Below are positions 23,096 through 32,975 of a stretch of DNA of 64,000 nucleotides, piece by piece. Made by a program: the position numbers and the translations under genes. The stretch covers positions 1,736,001-1,800,000 of the forward strand of contig JADJLX010000005.1 of NCBI GenBank assembly GCA_016709865.1. Reading direction: 5' to 3'. Numbering within the stretch: the first letter of the stretch is position 1; each line of letters begins with the position of its first letter. This stretch comes from Bacteroidales bacterium (lineage in GTDB: Bacteria; Bacteroidota; Bacteroidia; Bacteroidales; VadinHA17). The notes below the pieces were generated by a model, which made no database searches, was not told where the DNA came from, and worked only from the letters and a program-made list of their open reading frames with translations.

Positions 23096-23788
23096 TTATT
23101 TTTCTCCCTGCCCATAGTATGCATCTTTCCCATGTTTTCTGTTAAAATGCTTATCAAGCAATGCTTTGTTTACAGGTTCACTTCTTCCCAGAAGTGTTGT
23201 GTAGAAAGCCATTCTCGCAATCTCTTCAAGAGCCACAGCATTATAAACTGCCTCAGCAGCACTTTTACCCCAGCAGAATGGGCCATGACTGTTTACAAGA
23301 ACAGATGGTACTGTTAAAGGATTAACAGCTCCAAGTGTTTCAACTATTACTTTCCCGGTATTAGTTTCATAATTGCTGCCTATCTCTTTATCTGTCAGCA
23401 GTCGGGTACATGGCACTTCACCATAGTAATGGTCGGCATGTGTAGTGCCGAAAGGAGGAATTGCTCTTCCGGCCTGAGCCCAGCTTGTGGCATATGATGA
23501 ATGCGTATGTACAATACCGCCTAATAGTTTATAGGATTTGTAGAGAAAAAGATGAGTTGGTGCATCAGTCGAGGGTTTATATTTCCCTTCAACTACATTA
23601 CCATCAGGATCTATAACAACCATATCATCAGGTTTCATTTTATCATAGCTCACACCTGATGGCTTAATAACAACCAGTCCTGTTTCCTGATCCCTTCCGC
23701 TGACATTACCCCAGGTATGAATCACCAGGCCATGTTCCACGAGGTCGAGATTTGCTTTAAATACGTTATCCTTTAAGATTTCAAGCAT
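23096..23788 (-). CDS. araD: L-ribulose-5-phosphate 4-epimerase
   Basis: A 230-residue class II aldolase-fold enzyme, usual length for AraD, which converts L-ribulose 5-phosphate to D-xylulose 5-phosphate. Family blocks are clear: HTWGNVSGRDQETGLVVIKP, GVSYDKMKPDDMVVIDPDG, PSTDAPTHLFLYKSY, then the zinc-binding histidines in GGIVHTHSSYATSWAQAGR and TTHADHYYGEVPCTR, and VNSHGPFCWGKSAAEAVYNA. It is one of only two genes in the 19-30 kb stretch with no frame break (the other is araR next to it). It lies 49 bases after araR in the ara operon. Confidence 0.96.
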   Translation of the reverse strand: MLEILKDNVFKANLDLVEHGLVIHTWGNVSGRDQETGLVVIKPSGVSYDKMKPDDMVVIDPDGNVVEGKYKPSTDAPTHLFLYKSYKLLGGIVHTHSSYATSWAQAGRAIPPFGTTHADHYYGEVPCTRLLTDKEIGSNYETNTGKVIVETLGAVNPLTVPSVLVNSHGPFCWGKSAAEAVYNAVALEEIARMAFYTTLLGRSEPVNKALLDKHFNRKHGKDAYYGQGEK

Positions 23789-23811
23789 GTTATTAACTTT
23801 AGGAACTCCAA

Positions 23812-23834
23812 ACTTTAGTCACTTTAGTCACTTC
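23812..23834. repeat. Two tandem copies of ACTTTAGTC
   Basis: ACTTTAGTC occurs at 23812-23820 and again at 23821-23829, followed by ACTTC, in the 49-base space between araR and araD. It might be an operator or mRNA processing site, or chance. Confidence 0.3.
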
Positions 23835-23837
23835 TTT

Positions 23838-24539
23838 TTAATATACATCCAAATCGAAGTAGAAACCATCTTTTTTAAGTTTCTCATAATTTTCCTTATT
23901 AAACTTAAAGTAGTAAGCGCCCTTTTTGGAAGTTTCCTTCTCCTTTTCATCCAGTTTCTCAAGGATACCCATTGAGAGGATCTTTTTCCTGAAGTTTCTT
24001 TTATCAACACTCCTCTGATATATAGCCTCGTACAGATCCTGAAGCTGAACGAGAGTGAACTTCTCAGGAAGCAGCTCAAATCCAACAGGCTTTACTTTAA
24101 CCTGATTCTGCAGATCGGTTAGTGCTCTCTTTACCATCATGGGATGGTCAAAGATCAGTTCGGGGAGTTTCGAGATTGATCTCCAGTGAACACCATTCTC
24201 CAGCGCCAGGTCTTTATTAATATCTCGCAGAGTAATAAGTGCAAAATATGCCACAGAAATAACCCTGTCACCAGGATCACGGTCAGTATCTCCATAAGAG
24301 TATGACTGCTTAAGATATACCGATTCCAGTCCGGTAATTTTTCTCAATACACGTGAAGCTGCATCGTCGAGACTCTCATTTTCAAGAACAAAGCCTCCCG
24401 CCAGCGACCATTTACCTTTTGCCGGTTCAATAAGTCTCTTAAAAAGCAGCAGTTTTATCTCTTTTTCGACTATATCATATCCAAATATTATACAGTCTAC
24501 TGCAACCAGATGCCTGGCAACTTTTGAATATAGTTTCAT
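23838..24539 (-). CDS. araR: Nudix-family arabinose regulator (AraR/NrtR type)
   Basis: A 233-residue protein with an N-terminal Nudix-fold effector domain (about 1-150) and a C-terminal winged-helix DNA-binding domain (about 160-225, LVQLQDLYEAIYQRSVDKRN). The Nudix box GGFVLENESLDDAASRVLRK keeps the first Gly and Glu but has lost the downstream catalytic Glu pair of the R-E-x-x-E-E pattern (it reads RVLRKIT), so it should bind a ligand rather than hydrolyse one. Bacteroidota arabinose regulators of this Nudix type are known (AraR of Bacteroides thetaiotaomicron). It sits inside the operon, 11 bases after araA, so it probably regulates its own transcript. Intact. Confidence 0.88.
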   Translation of the reverse strand: MKLYSKVARHLVAVDCIIFGYDIVEKEIKLLLFKRLIEPAKGKWSLAGGFVLENESLDDAASRVLRKITGLESVYLKQSYSYGDTDRDPGDRVISVAYFALITLRDINKDLALENGVHWRSISKLPELIFDHPMMVKRALTDLQNQVKVKPVGFELLPEKFTLVQLQDLYEAIYQRSVDKRNFRKKILSMGILEKLDEKEKETSKKGAYYFKFNKENYEKLKKDGFYFDLDVY

Positions 24540-24550
24540 TCAATAAGTCA

Positions 24551-26079
24551 TTAGTAGTTTATAAATAAGTCCCTTTCTGTCAATAATTTAGCCAATACCA
24601 TTGGAAATATGATAAAGACCTCATTCCACCTGAGTTCATTTCTGAATTCAGTAAGATTACATTTCTCATCAATCAGTACATACTCGACACCCATCATACC
24701 GGCAAAATCTTCGAGATACTCAGCATCTACAGATGTACTGAATCCGGTATGATGTGCACCACCGGCAAGTATCCAGGCAGCGGCACCTGTTTTCAGGTCA
24801 GGTTTAGGTGCCCATAACACGCTCGCTACAGGCAGATTAGGCATATCGGGACATTTTACGACTTCAACATCATTAACAATCATCCGGAATCTGTTGCCAA
24901 GATCAATAACAGACACATTTATTGCTTTCCCAAGTGCCGTTTTGAATACAAGTCTTGCCGGATCCTCTTTGCCTCCTATGCCAAGGGGATGTACTTCAAT
25001 AGTCGGTTTTCCTAGGGCAATTGTCGGACAAACCTCGAGCATATGAGCACCCAGGACCCTCATACCCTTCGGATCGAAATGATAAGTATAATCTTCCATG
25101 AATGATGTTCCCCCTTTGAGTCCGGCAGCCATAACCTTCATCGAACGCACAAGTGCAGCAGTTTTCCAGTCACCTTCTGCACCAAAGCCGTAACCTTTTG
25201 CCATCAGACGTTGTACAGCAAGACCGGGTAGCTGCTTCAATCCATACAGATCTTCAAATGTTGTTGTGAAAGCTTTGAAGTTTCCGGCTTTAAGGAATTC
25301 TTCCATTCCAATTTCAATTCTTGCTGCTTCTTTAAGCGTATCGGATGCAGCAACAGCTTTGGTCATCTTATACTCTGAGCCATACTCTTCTATCAGCTTT
25401 TTTATTTTCGCCGTGGAGACCTGGTTCACCACTTTAACCAGATCACCAATACCATATCCATATACAGAATAGCCCATTTTCATTTGTGCGCTGACCTTGT
25501 TTCCTTCAGTTACAGCCACATCGCGCATGTTATCGCCGAAACGGGCTATTTTCATATTAAGAGCATCATTATAGGCTGATGCAGCTCTTATCCAAACAGC
25601 AATCCTGTCAATTGCTTCAGCATCCTGATAATGACCAACAACGACCTTTCTGTTTAATCGCATTCGTGCTCCAATGAAACCGAACTCACGGTCGCCATGG
25701 GCAGACTGGTTCAGATTCATGAAATTCATGTCGATCGATTCCCAGGGAATGTCTCTGTTGAGCTGAGTATGAAAGTGAAGTAATGGTTTGTTCAGAATCG
25801 ACAAACCTCTGATCCACATTTTGGCAGGAGAAAATGTATGCATCCAGGCTATAAGACCAATACATGCTGAAGAATTATTTGCTTCGGTGCAGATTTCAGT
25901 AATTGAATCAGGAGTGGTCAGTATTGGTTTGAAAACCACCTTCTGAGATATTTTTGGTGATTTATCAAGGGCAGTTGAGATTTTAACTGAATCTGCAGCA
26001 ACCTGTTTTAATGTTTCCGGTCCGTACAGATGCTGGGTACCGGTAATGAACCAGATCTCTTTTTAATAATATCTTTCAT
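24551..26079 (-). pseudogene. araA: L-arabinose isomerase, one frame break near the start
   Basis: AraA interconverts L-arabinose and L-ribulose and binds Mn. The main frame reads from about 26060 to 24551 and includes [54 protein letters not shown] and [19 protein letters not shown]. The true start, ATG at 26079, reads MKDIIKK and then loses frame: five A in ATTAAAAAGAG where six would give [20 protein letters not shown], the expected AraA N-terminus. So one missing A at about 26060-26065 explains the break. The repaired protein has about 509 residues, normal for the family. It is preceded by the symporter (27 bases) and followed by araR (11 bases). Confidence 0.88.
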
Positions 26080-26106
26080 ATTCGTGTTGTTTTAATCCAC
26101 CTTATC

Positions 26107-27761
26107 CTACCAGAAATATGCATAGAACCAAACGATTACTACGATAATAAGTCCTGAGAATACAAGATCCCAGTTATTCCAGCTAGCCCGTGTCACGGCT
26201 TTTTCTTCTGGAGTGGCAGACCCGAACCATAAACCTTTAATCTTAGCCTGATCGGGCTTGTCAGTAACCATACTGGTAACAATCATAATTACAATTACAA
26301 TGACAAACAGAGCTATTTCATAATGTAGCCAATTGGGTGCAAGGAAAACCTTGTGAATAATACTGTCGGTGCTGATACCACTTCCAAATACTTTCAGGGC
26401 CAGACGAAACATTCCGAGTGTGAATCCAGAGATAAGGCCTATCAGACCAGCCATTGGAGTAGTTTTTCTTGAAGCTACACCCAAAAGGAATACGGCAGCT
26501 ATGCCCGGAGCAAGCAGTGACTGTACATCCTGAAGATAAGCGTAGAGGACTTTACCCAGCCCTCTCATTACGGGGATCCAGAGAATTCCTAGTACAACTA
26601 CAACGACAGTGGCAATCCGGCCAACCTTAACAAGCTCTTTCTCTGCTGCCTGTGGCTTATACTTCTGATAAAAGTCAACAGTAAACAGAGTAGCAGATGA
26701 GTTAAATAGTGAGGCAAGAGAACTCATAAGGGCAGCAAGTATTCCACCAACTACAAGACCTTTAAATCCCAACGGAAGTAATTCTTTAACAAGCATAGAG
26801 AAGGCTGCATCGTTATCAGTTAAATTAATCATTCCTTTTGCATTCAGAGAATACGCGATCATACCAGGGATAAGGAAAATGAATACTGGTGATAGTTTGA
26901 AAGCTGCACCAAGAATAGCTCCTCGTCTTGACTCCTGCTGGTTTCTTCCTGACAGGACTCTCTGAACAATGAACTGGTCTGTACACCAGTACCAGAATCC
27001 GATAATAGCTGAACCAAGGATTACTCCTGTCCACGGATACTCGGGATCATTTGCCGAACGCATCAACTGGGTCATAGTATCGCCATCAGCATTCACAGGA
27101 ACTGCACGGCAGATCTCCATCATCTCTGACCATCCCCCGAGTTTAATGAGTCCAATAACCATAATTGCAAGTGAACCTACAAGTAGAATCGGAGTCTGCA
27201 ACACTGAAGTCCACAACACGGCTTTCATACCGCCGAGAGTAGTATATATTCCAGTAAGGACTACCAGTCCGACAGCACTTATCCAAAAAGAAATCGATCC
27301 CGAACATTGATTCGATACCAAATACCTGTTTGAAAACGATTCCTCCTGCATACACAGTAACTGCCACTTTTGTAAACACATAACTTACAAGAGATATTAT
27401 TGAAAGAACACTTCTGGAACCTTTATTATAACGTTTTTCAAGGAATTCAGGCATTGTAAACACACCGCTCCTTGCATAGAAGGGAACGAAGAACCAACCG
27501 AGGATCAGGATTATCCATCCGTGCATTTCCCAGTGTGCCATAGCCATACCACTTGAAGCTCCGGCGCCTGCCAGCCCAACAAGATGCTCTGAGCCTATAT
27601 TTGATGCAAAAATTGAGGAGCCTATTGCCAGCCAGGTGGCATCACGTCCTGCCAGGAAATAATCGGTTGATGTCTCAGATTTTTTGTCTGACAACCCATA
27701 CAATAATACCAATTAAGGCAAGGCAAAATAGCCCTAATACAATCCAGTCTAATGTTCCCAT
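26107..27761 (-). pseudogene. Sodium/solute symporter (SSS family), two frame breaks
   Basis: A multi-pass SSS-family transporter, probably for arabinose given its place at the head of the ara operon. Start ATG at 27761 (MGTLDWIVLGLFCLALIGII). Frame is lost at about 27679-27685 (an A run) and again at about 27285-27289 (a T run). Joined frames give SETSTDYFLAGRDATWLAIG, FASNIGSEHLVGLAGAGASS, then WISAVGLVVLTGIYTTLGGM and WYWCTDQFIVQRVLSGRNQQ, typical of the sugar/SSS branch, with about 13 membrane segments over about 550 residues. Indels in homopolymers only; probably functional in reality. Confidence 0.85.
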
Positions 27762-27982
27762 AATAATTCCGCTTTTATGATTGGTTAAATAAGATATTAT
27801 GAATTGAATGAAACTCAGTAAAAAAATACGATCAGGAAATGGAATACTTTAAACAAAATCCGAAGCCACTTCCAAACAAATTTATAAAAAACTTTAATAA
27901 ATGTAATAAATACACTTAAAAATTGTTGGATTATTTTATTTTCTATTTCAATGTCAGATCTATTGAATTTCAAAGATTCTTT
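27762..27982. other. AT-rich leader region of the symporter/ara operon
   Basis: About 220 AT-rich bases with no gene. TAAATTTG on the minus strand (27877-27884) fits the Bacteroidota -7 element, but no good -33 partner is seen, so the operon promoter is only suggested. The rest of the gap up to 28094 is a hairpin repeat. Confidence 0.35.
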
Positions 27983-28088
27983 TTACCGCAGAGATTCACA
28001 GAGAGAAAACGCAGAGGGCCGCAGAGTAAATCCATAACTATAGTACTCTGCGGCTCTCAATAATTAGCTCGCGCCTCTCTGCGGTAAA
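27983..28088. repeat. Long imperfect hairpin repeat, class B (CGCAGAG type)
   Basis: It begins TACCGCAGAGATTCACAGAG and ends CGCGCCTCTCTGCGGTAAAA, so the outer arms TACCGCAGAG / CTCTGCGGTA are inverted copies. GCCGCAGAGTA and TACTCTGCGGC pair inside. A related element, with the same outer arms, is at 34474-34580. It lies between two minus-strand genes and would form a long RNA hairpin. Confidence 0.8.
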
Positions 28089-28094
28089 ACTAAT

Positions 28095-28882
28095 TTATTC
28101 CGTTTTCCAATCTTGGAGGGAGGTCTTAATAAAATCAATTATCTTCTGGTTTTCATCCTTGCCATTACCGGTAATACTGAAGGGTTCACCGAATTTAAAA
28201 TGAATCTGTTTATTACTATTGAGTGGTCCGAGCTCTTTGATAAGTTTCCCGTTACCCCAGAAATCGGTTTTAATTGCAATGGGAACAACCTGTACACCAG
28301 CCTTTTTTGCAAGTTTTACACCAAGTGAATTAAATTCCTCCGGATTGAATTCAAGGCTTCTGGTACTCTGTGGAAATATAATAATTGAAATGCCTTTTGA
28401 TAGAAGCTCAACGCCACCGTTCATTACAGCCTCAAGATCTTTCCTCGGATCTGTTCTTCCAACAACAATAGGATTACGCGACCTCATAACATCTCCAAAA
28501 AGTGGATGCTTCACCAGGCTCTCTTTCACAACAAATGTTACTTCCCGAAGTGGAGCTATGATACATGGAAGAACCATTGTCTCAAGTGTGCTCATATGAT
28601 TGCTTATGAAAGCACTGGTCCGGCCGGCTTCGTAATGTTCTCCATCCCGGTTATGTGAAACCTGCCTCCGGTCTTTTCAATAAACTGAAGTATTTCGAAA
28701 GAAGAGTCTGCCCAGGCTTTTGTGTCATAGACTCCCCTTATAGCCTCTTTTCTTGTTCTGAGAACTGTTTTGGCATAACTTAAAGTAAAGAATATCCGGC
28801 TGTTTTTCAGCAGCTTATCTTTAATACTTAGCCTGTCTTTTTCAGGAGTATGATATGAATTTGATTCAAAATAACCTTTCAT
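28095..28882 (-). pseudogene. 1-acyl-glycerol-3-phosphate acyltransferase-like (PlsC), one frame break
   Basis: A PlsC-fold acyltransferase of about 262 residues, probably for phospholipid or lipid A-type acyl transfer. The 5' frame (from 28882, or 28921 if the longer start is used) reads to GMENITKPAGPV and then breaks at about 28612-28615. The other frame continues FISNHMSTLETMVLPC, giving the catalytic N-H-x4-E motif (NHMSTLE), and then IIIFPQSTRSLEF, equivalent to the FPEGTRS substrate motif with E-G replaced by Q-S. One missing base restores PVxFISNH. It follows the M20 gene closely and is unlinked in function to the ara genes. Confidence 0.78.
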
Positions 28883-28910
28883 AAAATAATTTTTCAACTT
28901 TATTACAAAA

Positions 28911-30469
28911 TCATTGTTCATCAGCACCAAGCTTAAGCATGGCGTCACGGTACTTATCCATAAGCTGTTTATTCAGATTCAAAGGAGGCTGAGCACCTTC
29001 GGGAAGAAATGACTTGTATGGATGATCTTTGGAATAATCATCGAACTCCTTTTTAATTTCAGCCAGAAGCTTTGGATTTGTTAATAGATCGAGAGCTGAA
29101 GCAGCCATAACCTTTGCACCGATATTCAGCCCTTTCCAGGCTGCTGAACCGTACCCTGTTGTAACAGTGGACCAATGGTGCCCGATTGCTCCAGGAACAC
29201 CACCGGGAAATTAAGTGTTGCAGTCGGAGCAACAAGAGTAACCTCTCCTACATCGGAGGACCCTCCCCAACCTGAGTACCTGATGGTTCATTCAGTGCCT
29301 TCAACTTTACGGGCATTCCGGTCTCCTTTGAACCCAACTCCTTCTGAAGAGCTTTAGCAAACGTCTGTTCTTCATCTGTCCATACAGGCAGCCCTACAAG
29401 TTCAATGTTTCTCTGAATTGTTTCGGCCATGCCTTTGTTTGAGTGTCGCTGATGAACAGCAGTAAGTACGACTACGGTATCGAGCTTTGTACCAGAGGCA
29501 ATTGCAGCCCCTTTGGCACAATCAAGGACTCTCGTATACATTTCTTCCAATCTGTCGTCGGTGTTTCTTATATAATACCATACAGATGCTTTATCAGGCA
29601 CTACGTTCGGGGCCTCACCACCTTCAGTAACAACATAATGAAGCCTGTATGTATAAAAAAGATGCTCCCTCAGGTAGTTTGCTGCAACATTCATAAGCTC
29701 TACACCATCGAGGGCACTGCGACCGCTCCATGGGGCACCTGCAGCATGAGCAGTTTTTCCTTTGAACGAAAAGACAACTGACATAACAGCATTTCCGTTA
29801 ACTCCATAGCTTGTCGTCAGATCTGAAGATGCATGGTTATCTATCACAGCATCTACATCCTTAAAGACACTGTCTCTCACCATGTATGGACGGCTTATAA
29901 CTGTCTCCTCAGCAGGTGAACCGAAAAATTTTATTGTCCCGGGAAGCTTATTAATCTCAAGACTTCTTTTTTACGGCTATGGCTGCAGCAATACCTGCAG
30001 AGCCCATCATATTATGGCCGCACCCATGTCCGGGAGCCCCGTCTATTACAGGGATCTGCGATGAGGTCAGGGCTTTCTGGGATATCATCGGAAGTGCATC
30101 AAATTCCCCCAGAATACCTATAACAGGCTTCCCGCTTCCCCATGTTGCAACAAAACAGGTTGGCATCCCTGCAACTCCCTTTTCAACAGTAAAGCCTTCT
30201 TCTTCAAGTGTTTTAACCAGCAGGGCTGATGATTTGAATTCCTGCATACCAAGTTCTGCATATCCCCAGATAGCATCTGAAATAGTACCAAATTTTCTAA
30301 TGGCAGTACTATCACCAAGATATTCCAGAGCAGTTTTTTTAGCTTTATACAGGTCAGCTTTCCCCAGATAGGTACCTTCATTTTTTTTCTGAGCCTGCAG
30401 GGTATTACTTGCTATAGATATAAGAGCTATAAGAAAAAATATTGTTCTAATTAAAAAAGACTTCCTCAT
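28911..30469 (-). pseudogene. M20-family amidohydrolase (AbgB-like), three frame breaks
   Basis: A secreted metallo-amidohydrolase of about 515 residues, similar to the AbgB subunit-type aminoacyl/aminobenzoyl-glutamate hydrolases. Pieces in order: signal peptide and GYAELGMQEFKSSALLVKTL, VIGILGEFDALPM, GAPGHGCGHNMMGSAG (metal-binding His); a break at about 29961-29972; LPGTIKFFGSPAEETV, DAVIDNHASSDLTTSYGVNG; a break at about 29266-29275; GSSDVGEVTLVAPTAT; a break at about 29205-29212; FPGGVPGAIGHHWSTVTTGY to the end at 28911. The breaks are single indels and the protein is otherwise whole. Substrate unknown. Confidence 0.82.
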
Positions 30470-30520
30470 GCTGTCAGAAATTTAAATCTATACAAAACTA
30501 TATCATTACAAATCTAATAT

Positions 30521-30528
30521 TAAATTTG
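30521..30528 (+). promoter_or_regulatory. Promoter -7 element TAAATTTG
   Basis: TAAATTTG fits the Bacteroidota -7 consensus TAnnTTTG and lies 23 bases upstream of the BNR-repeat gene start. No convincing -33 TTTG is seen. Confidence 0.5.
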
Positions 30529-30551
30529 AACCTGAACCACAAACAGCAGAT

Positions 30552-31622
30552 ATGAAAAAAGCTCTTTTCTTTTCGGTCCTCATTCTTTTAAATACTCTTA
30601 TTTCAATAGCTCAGGAGCCCTTTAAGGGTGAAAGATGTTTTGTTAAGACAGAGTTCATTTACCAGCCAGATGATGTTTCTTTTCCAAGCTGCCATGCCTC
30701 AACAATTGTTCAAACCAAAACTGGTTTACTGGCTGCATGGTTCGGAGGAACTGCAGAGAGAAATCCTGATGTAGGTATTTGGGTAAGCCACTTCTCAGAC
30801 GGAAAATGGTCAAAACCTGTTGAGGTGGTAAATGGGATCCAGCATAAAACTAAACGGTATCCATGCTGGAATCCTGTTATGTATAATACCGGAAAGGAAG
30901 TAATTCTGTTTTATAAGGTTGGGCCCACTCCTTCCACATGGTGGGGAGAGATGATGACTTCTTACGATGAGGGAAAAACCTGGTCAAGACCATCGAGACT
31001 TCCTGAAGATATTTATGGTCCGATTAAAAACAAGCCGGTTCTGCTGCAGAATGGTGAGTTGCTATGTCCTTCAAGCTCAGAACACGACGGATGGCGGGTA
31101 CACATGGAGATTACTGCAGATAACGGGCTTACATGGGAACGTACCCCATTTCTTAACAGTAAAGAGATCAGGGCAATTCAGCCAACAATTCTTCTTCATA
31201 ATGAGGGAAAGCTACAGATGCTGTGCAGAAGCGGGTCATCAGCCATATTATCCTCATTTTCAAACAACAACGGACGTACATGGAGTGAGCTCACCCCGAT
31301 TGCGCTCCCAAATCCCAATTCCGGAATAGATGCAGTTACTCTGAAAGATGGAACACACATATTAATATATAACCATATAACAAAGGGACGTAACATTTTG
31401 AATGTTGCACTTTCTGAAAATGGAATTGAATGGAAAGCTGCGGCACTGCTTGAAAATGAGCCTAAAGATGGTGAATTCTCTTACCCGGCTGTAATCCAGA
31501 CAAGTGATGGTATGGTTCATATTACCTATACATGGAACAGAAAGCTGATTAAACATGTGGTAATAGATCCAACTAAGATCAAAGCAAAGACAATTGAGAA
31601 CGGAGTTTGGCCGGCGGAATGA
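30552..31622 (+). CDS. Secreted BNR-repeat (sialidase-fold) protein
   Basis: A 356-residue protein with a signal peptide (to about residue 20, LISIAQ) and a six-bladed beta-propeller of the BNR_2 type. Asp-box motifs are visible as SYDEGKTWS, TADNGLTWE and SNNNGRTWS. The conserved GLLAAWFGGTAERNPDVGIW and NPVMYNTGKEVILFYKVGP are typical of a Bacteroidota group usually labelled exo-alpha-sialidase-like. Whether it cleaves sialic acid is not shown; related proteins act on other sugars, such as rhamnose-containing chains. Transcribed away from the M20 gene on its own promoter, and it ends right at the stop of the convergent transporter gene (1622/1623 with no gap). Confidence 0.8.
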   Translation: MKKALFFSVLILLNTLISIAQEPFKGERCFVKTEFIYQPDDVSFPSCHASTIVQTKTGLLAAWFGGTAERNPDVGIWVSHFSDGKWSKPVEVVNGIQHKTKRYPCWNPVMYNTGKEVILFYKVGPTPSTWWGEMMTSYDEGKTWSRPSRLPEDIYGPIKNKPVLLQNGELLCPSSSEHDGWRVHMEITADNGLTWERTPFLNSKEIRAIQPTILLHNEGKLQMLCRSGSSAILSSFSNNNGRTWSELTPIALPNPNSGIDAVTLKDGTHILIYNHITKGRNILNVALSENGIEWKAAALLENEPKDGEFSYPAVIQTSDGMVHITYTWNRKLIKHVVIDPTKIKAKTIENGVWPAE

Positions 31623-32873
31623 TTAGCTGAGAGCGGGCATAATCAGCAGTAGCAATGAGAGTCCTGTGAGAATAATTACGGTTCCCCAGCCGATAATATT
31701 CTGAAAGGGTTTATTGACGTATGCTCCCATGATCTTCCTGTTATTAATTAGCAGAATCATACTTACCAGTACCACAGGAAGAAGTATTCCGTTTAGTACC
31801 TGCGACCAGATTGAGATCTGAATCAGCGGGGCATTCGGTATGAGTATTATAATTGCTGATATAACAAGAATTCCCGTGTAAAGAATATAAAACTCTTTAG
31901 CTTCATCCCACTTCTTATCTATACCTGCTTCAAATCCAAAAGCTTCAGAGACATAAAAAGCTGTAGCCAGAGGAAGTATTGTTGCAGAAAAAACTGATGC
32001 AACAAAAAGGCCGAAAGCAAATACCTGAGAAGCCATGGCTCCTGCCAGAGGCTTGAGAGCAAGCGCGGCATCTTTTGCCTCATTAATTTCAATTCCTGCA
32101 GGATATAGTGTTGAACCACATGCTACCATAATAAAAAAGGCTACCACAATTGTTACAACACATCCGACTGCAATATCTATCAGTGTAAACCTGTAATTCT
32201 TCATTTTAAGCCCCTTCTCAATTACAGAAGACTGCATATAAAATTGCATCCACGGAGCAATAGTTGTTCCTACAAGAGCTATTACCATTGCCAGACTCTG
32301 AGTATTCATTTCAACCTGCGGATGTATAATAGCTGATCCTATTTCGTCCCAGTGTGGTTTACTCATCAGTGCCGAAACCACATATGTAAGGAGCGAAACA
32401 CTGAATATCAGAAATATACGTTCAGCTATCTGGTATGTTCCCTTCACCACCAGAAACCAGACAAGAACAGCAGTCACTGGTACGGATATATATTTGCTTA
32501 CACCAAAGATCTCCATACTACCTGCTACACCTGCAAATTCTGTAGTTGTATTGCCAATGTTTGAAAAGAGAAGTCCAATGAAAATGAAAAATGTGATTTT
32601 CATTCCGGCGTTTTCCCGAATAAGATCCGATAGACCTTTACCTGTAACAATACCCATTCTTGCATTCATTTCCTGAATTACCAGCAATACAACAAACGAC
32701 GGGATAAGAGTCCAGATCAGGCCATAGCCATATAAAGCACCTGCTACTGAATAGGTTGTAATACCACCTGCATCATTATCGACACTGCCGGTTATAATAC
32801 CGGGACCAAGAATAGCAAAGAATATTGCCAGATTCCTTATAAAATGCGAGTCTTTTAATTTCTTTCTGAACAT
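31623..32873 (-). CDS. NRAMP-related metal transporter with altered metal site (Mg2+ candidate)
   Basis: A 416-residue inner-membrane protein with about 11 membrane segments and the NRAMP fold. The TM1 metal motif, D-P-G-N in classical manganese/iron transporters, reads GSVDNDAGGITTYS; the TM6 motif M-P-H reads GTTIAPWMQFYMQSS, so the metal-binding methionine is alanine. Loss of that methionine is the mark of the NRAMP-related magnesium transporters (NRMT) described from Eggerthella lenta. The upstream gene encodes a soluble MgtE-N/CBS protein, the magnesium-sensing half of MgtE, and both follow an unusual leader. Magnesium import is therefore the favoured role; the family alone would also allow manganese. 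Confidence 0.8.
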   Translation of the reverse strand: MFRKKLKDSHFIRNLAIFFAILGPGIITGSVDNDAGGITTYSVAGALYGYGLIWTLIPSFVVLLVIQEMNARMGIVTGKGLSDLIRENAGMKITFFIFIGLLFSNIGNTTTEFAGVAGSMEIFGVSKYISVPVTAVLVWFLVVKGTYQIAERIFLIFSVSLLTYVVSALMSKPHWDEIGSAIIHPQVEMNTQSLAMVIALVGTTIAPWMQFYMQSSVIEKGLKMKNYRFTLIDIAVGCVVTIVVAFFIMVACGSTLYPAGIEINEAKDAALALKPLAGAMASQVFAFGLFVASVFSATILPLATAFYVSEAFGFEAGIDKKWDEAKEFYILYTGILVISAIIILIPNAPLIQISIWSQVLNGILLPVVLVSMILLINNRKIMGAYVNKPFQNIIGWGTVIILTGLSLLLLIMPALS

Positions 32874-32883
32874 TGGCTTATTC

Positions 32884-32975
32884 TCTTGTCGTCTGCTGTC
32901 GTGCAGGTCTTGCAGGTCATGCTCTCAGTAATTATCTTTTCTTATACGCTCTACGCTTTACGCTTTCTTTTACCT
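32884..32975. repeat. Degenerate tandem repeats, class C
   Basis: Imperfect short units (TGTCGTCTGCTGTCGTGC, GCAGGTCTTGCAGGTCATGC, then TACGCTCTACGCTTTACGCT) fill the 96 bases between the MgtE-N/CBS and transporter genes of one operon. Confidence 0.6.

Noticed and set aside
28911..29108. A separate short gene at the end of the M20 region
   Set aside because: Its translation continues the C-terminal part of the M20 protein after a frame break.
19000..30000. Programmed frameshifting to explain the broken genes
   Set aside because: Breaks occur in many unrelated genes and at different kinds of sites, without shared slippery motifs followed by a structure.
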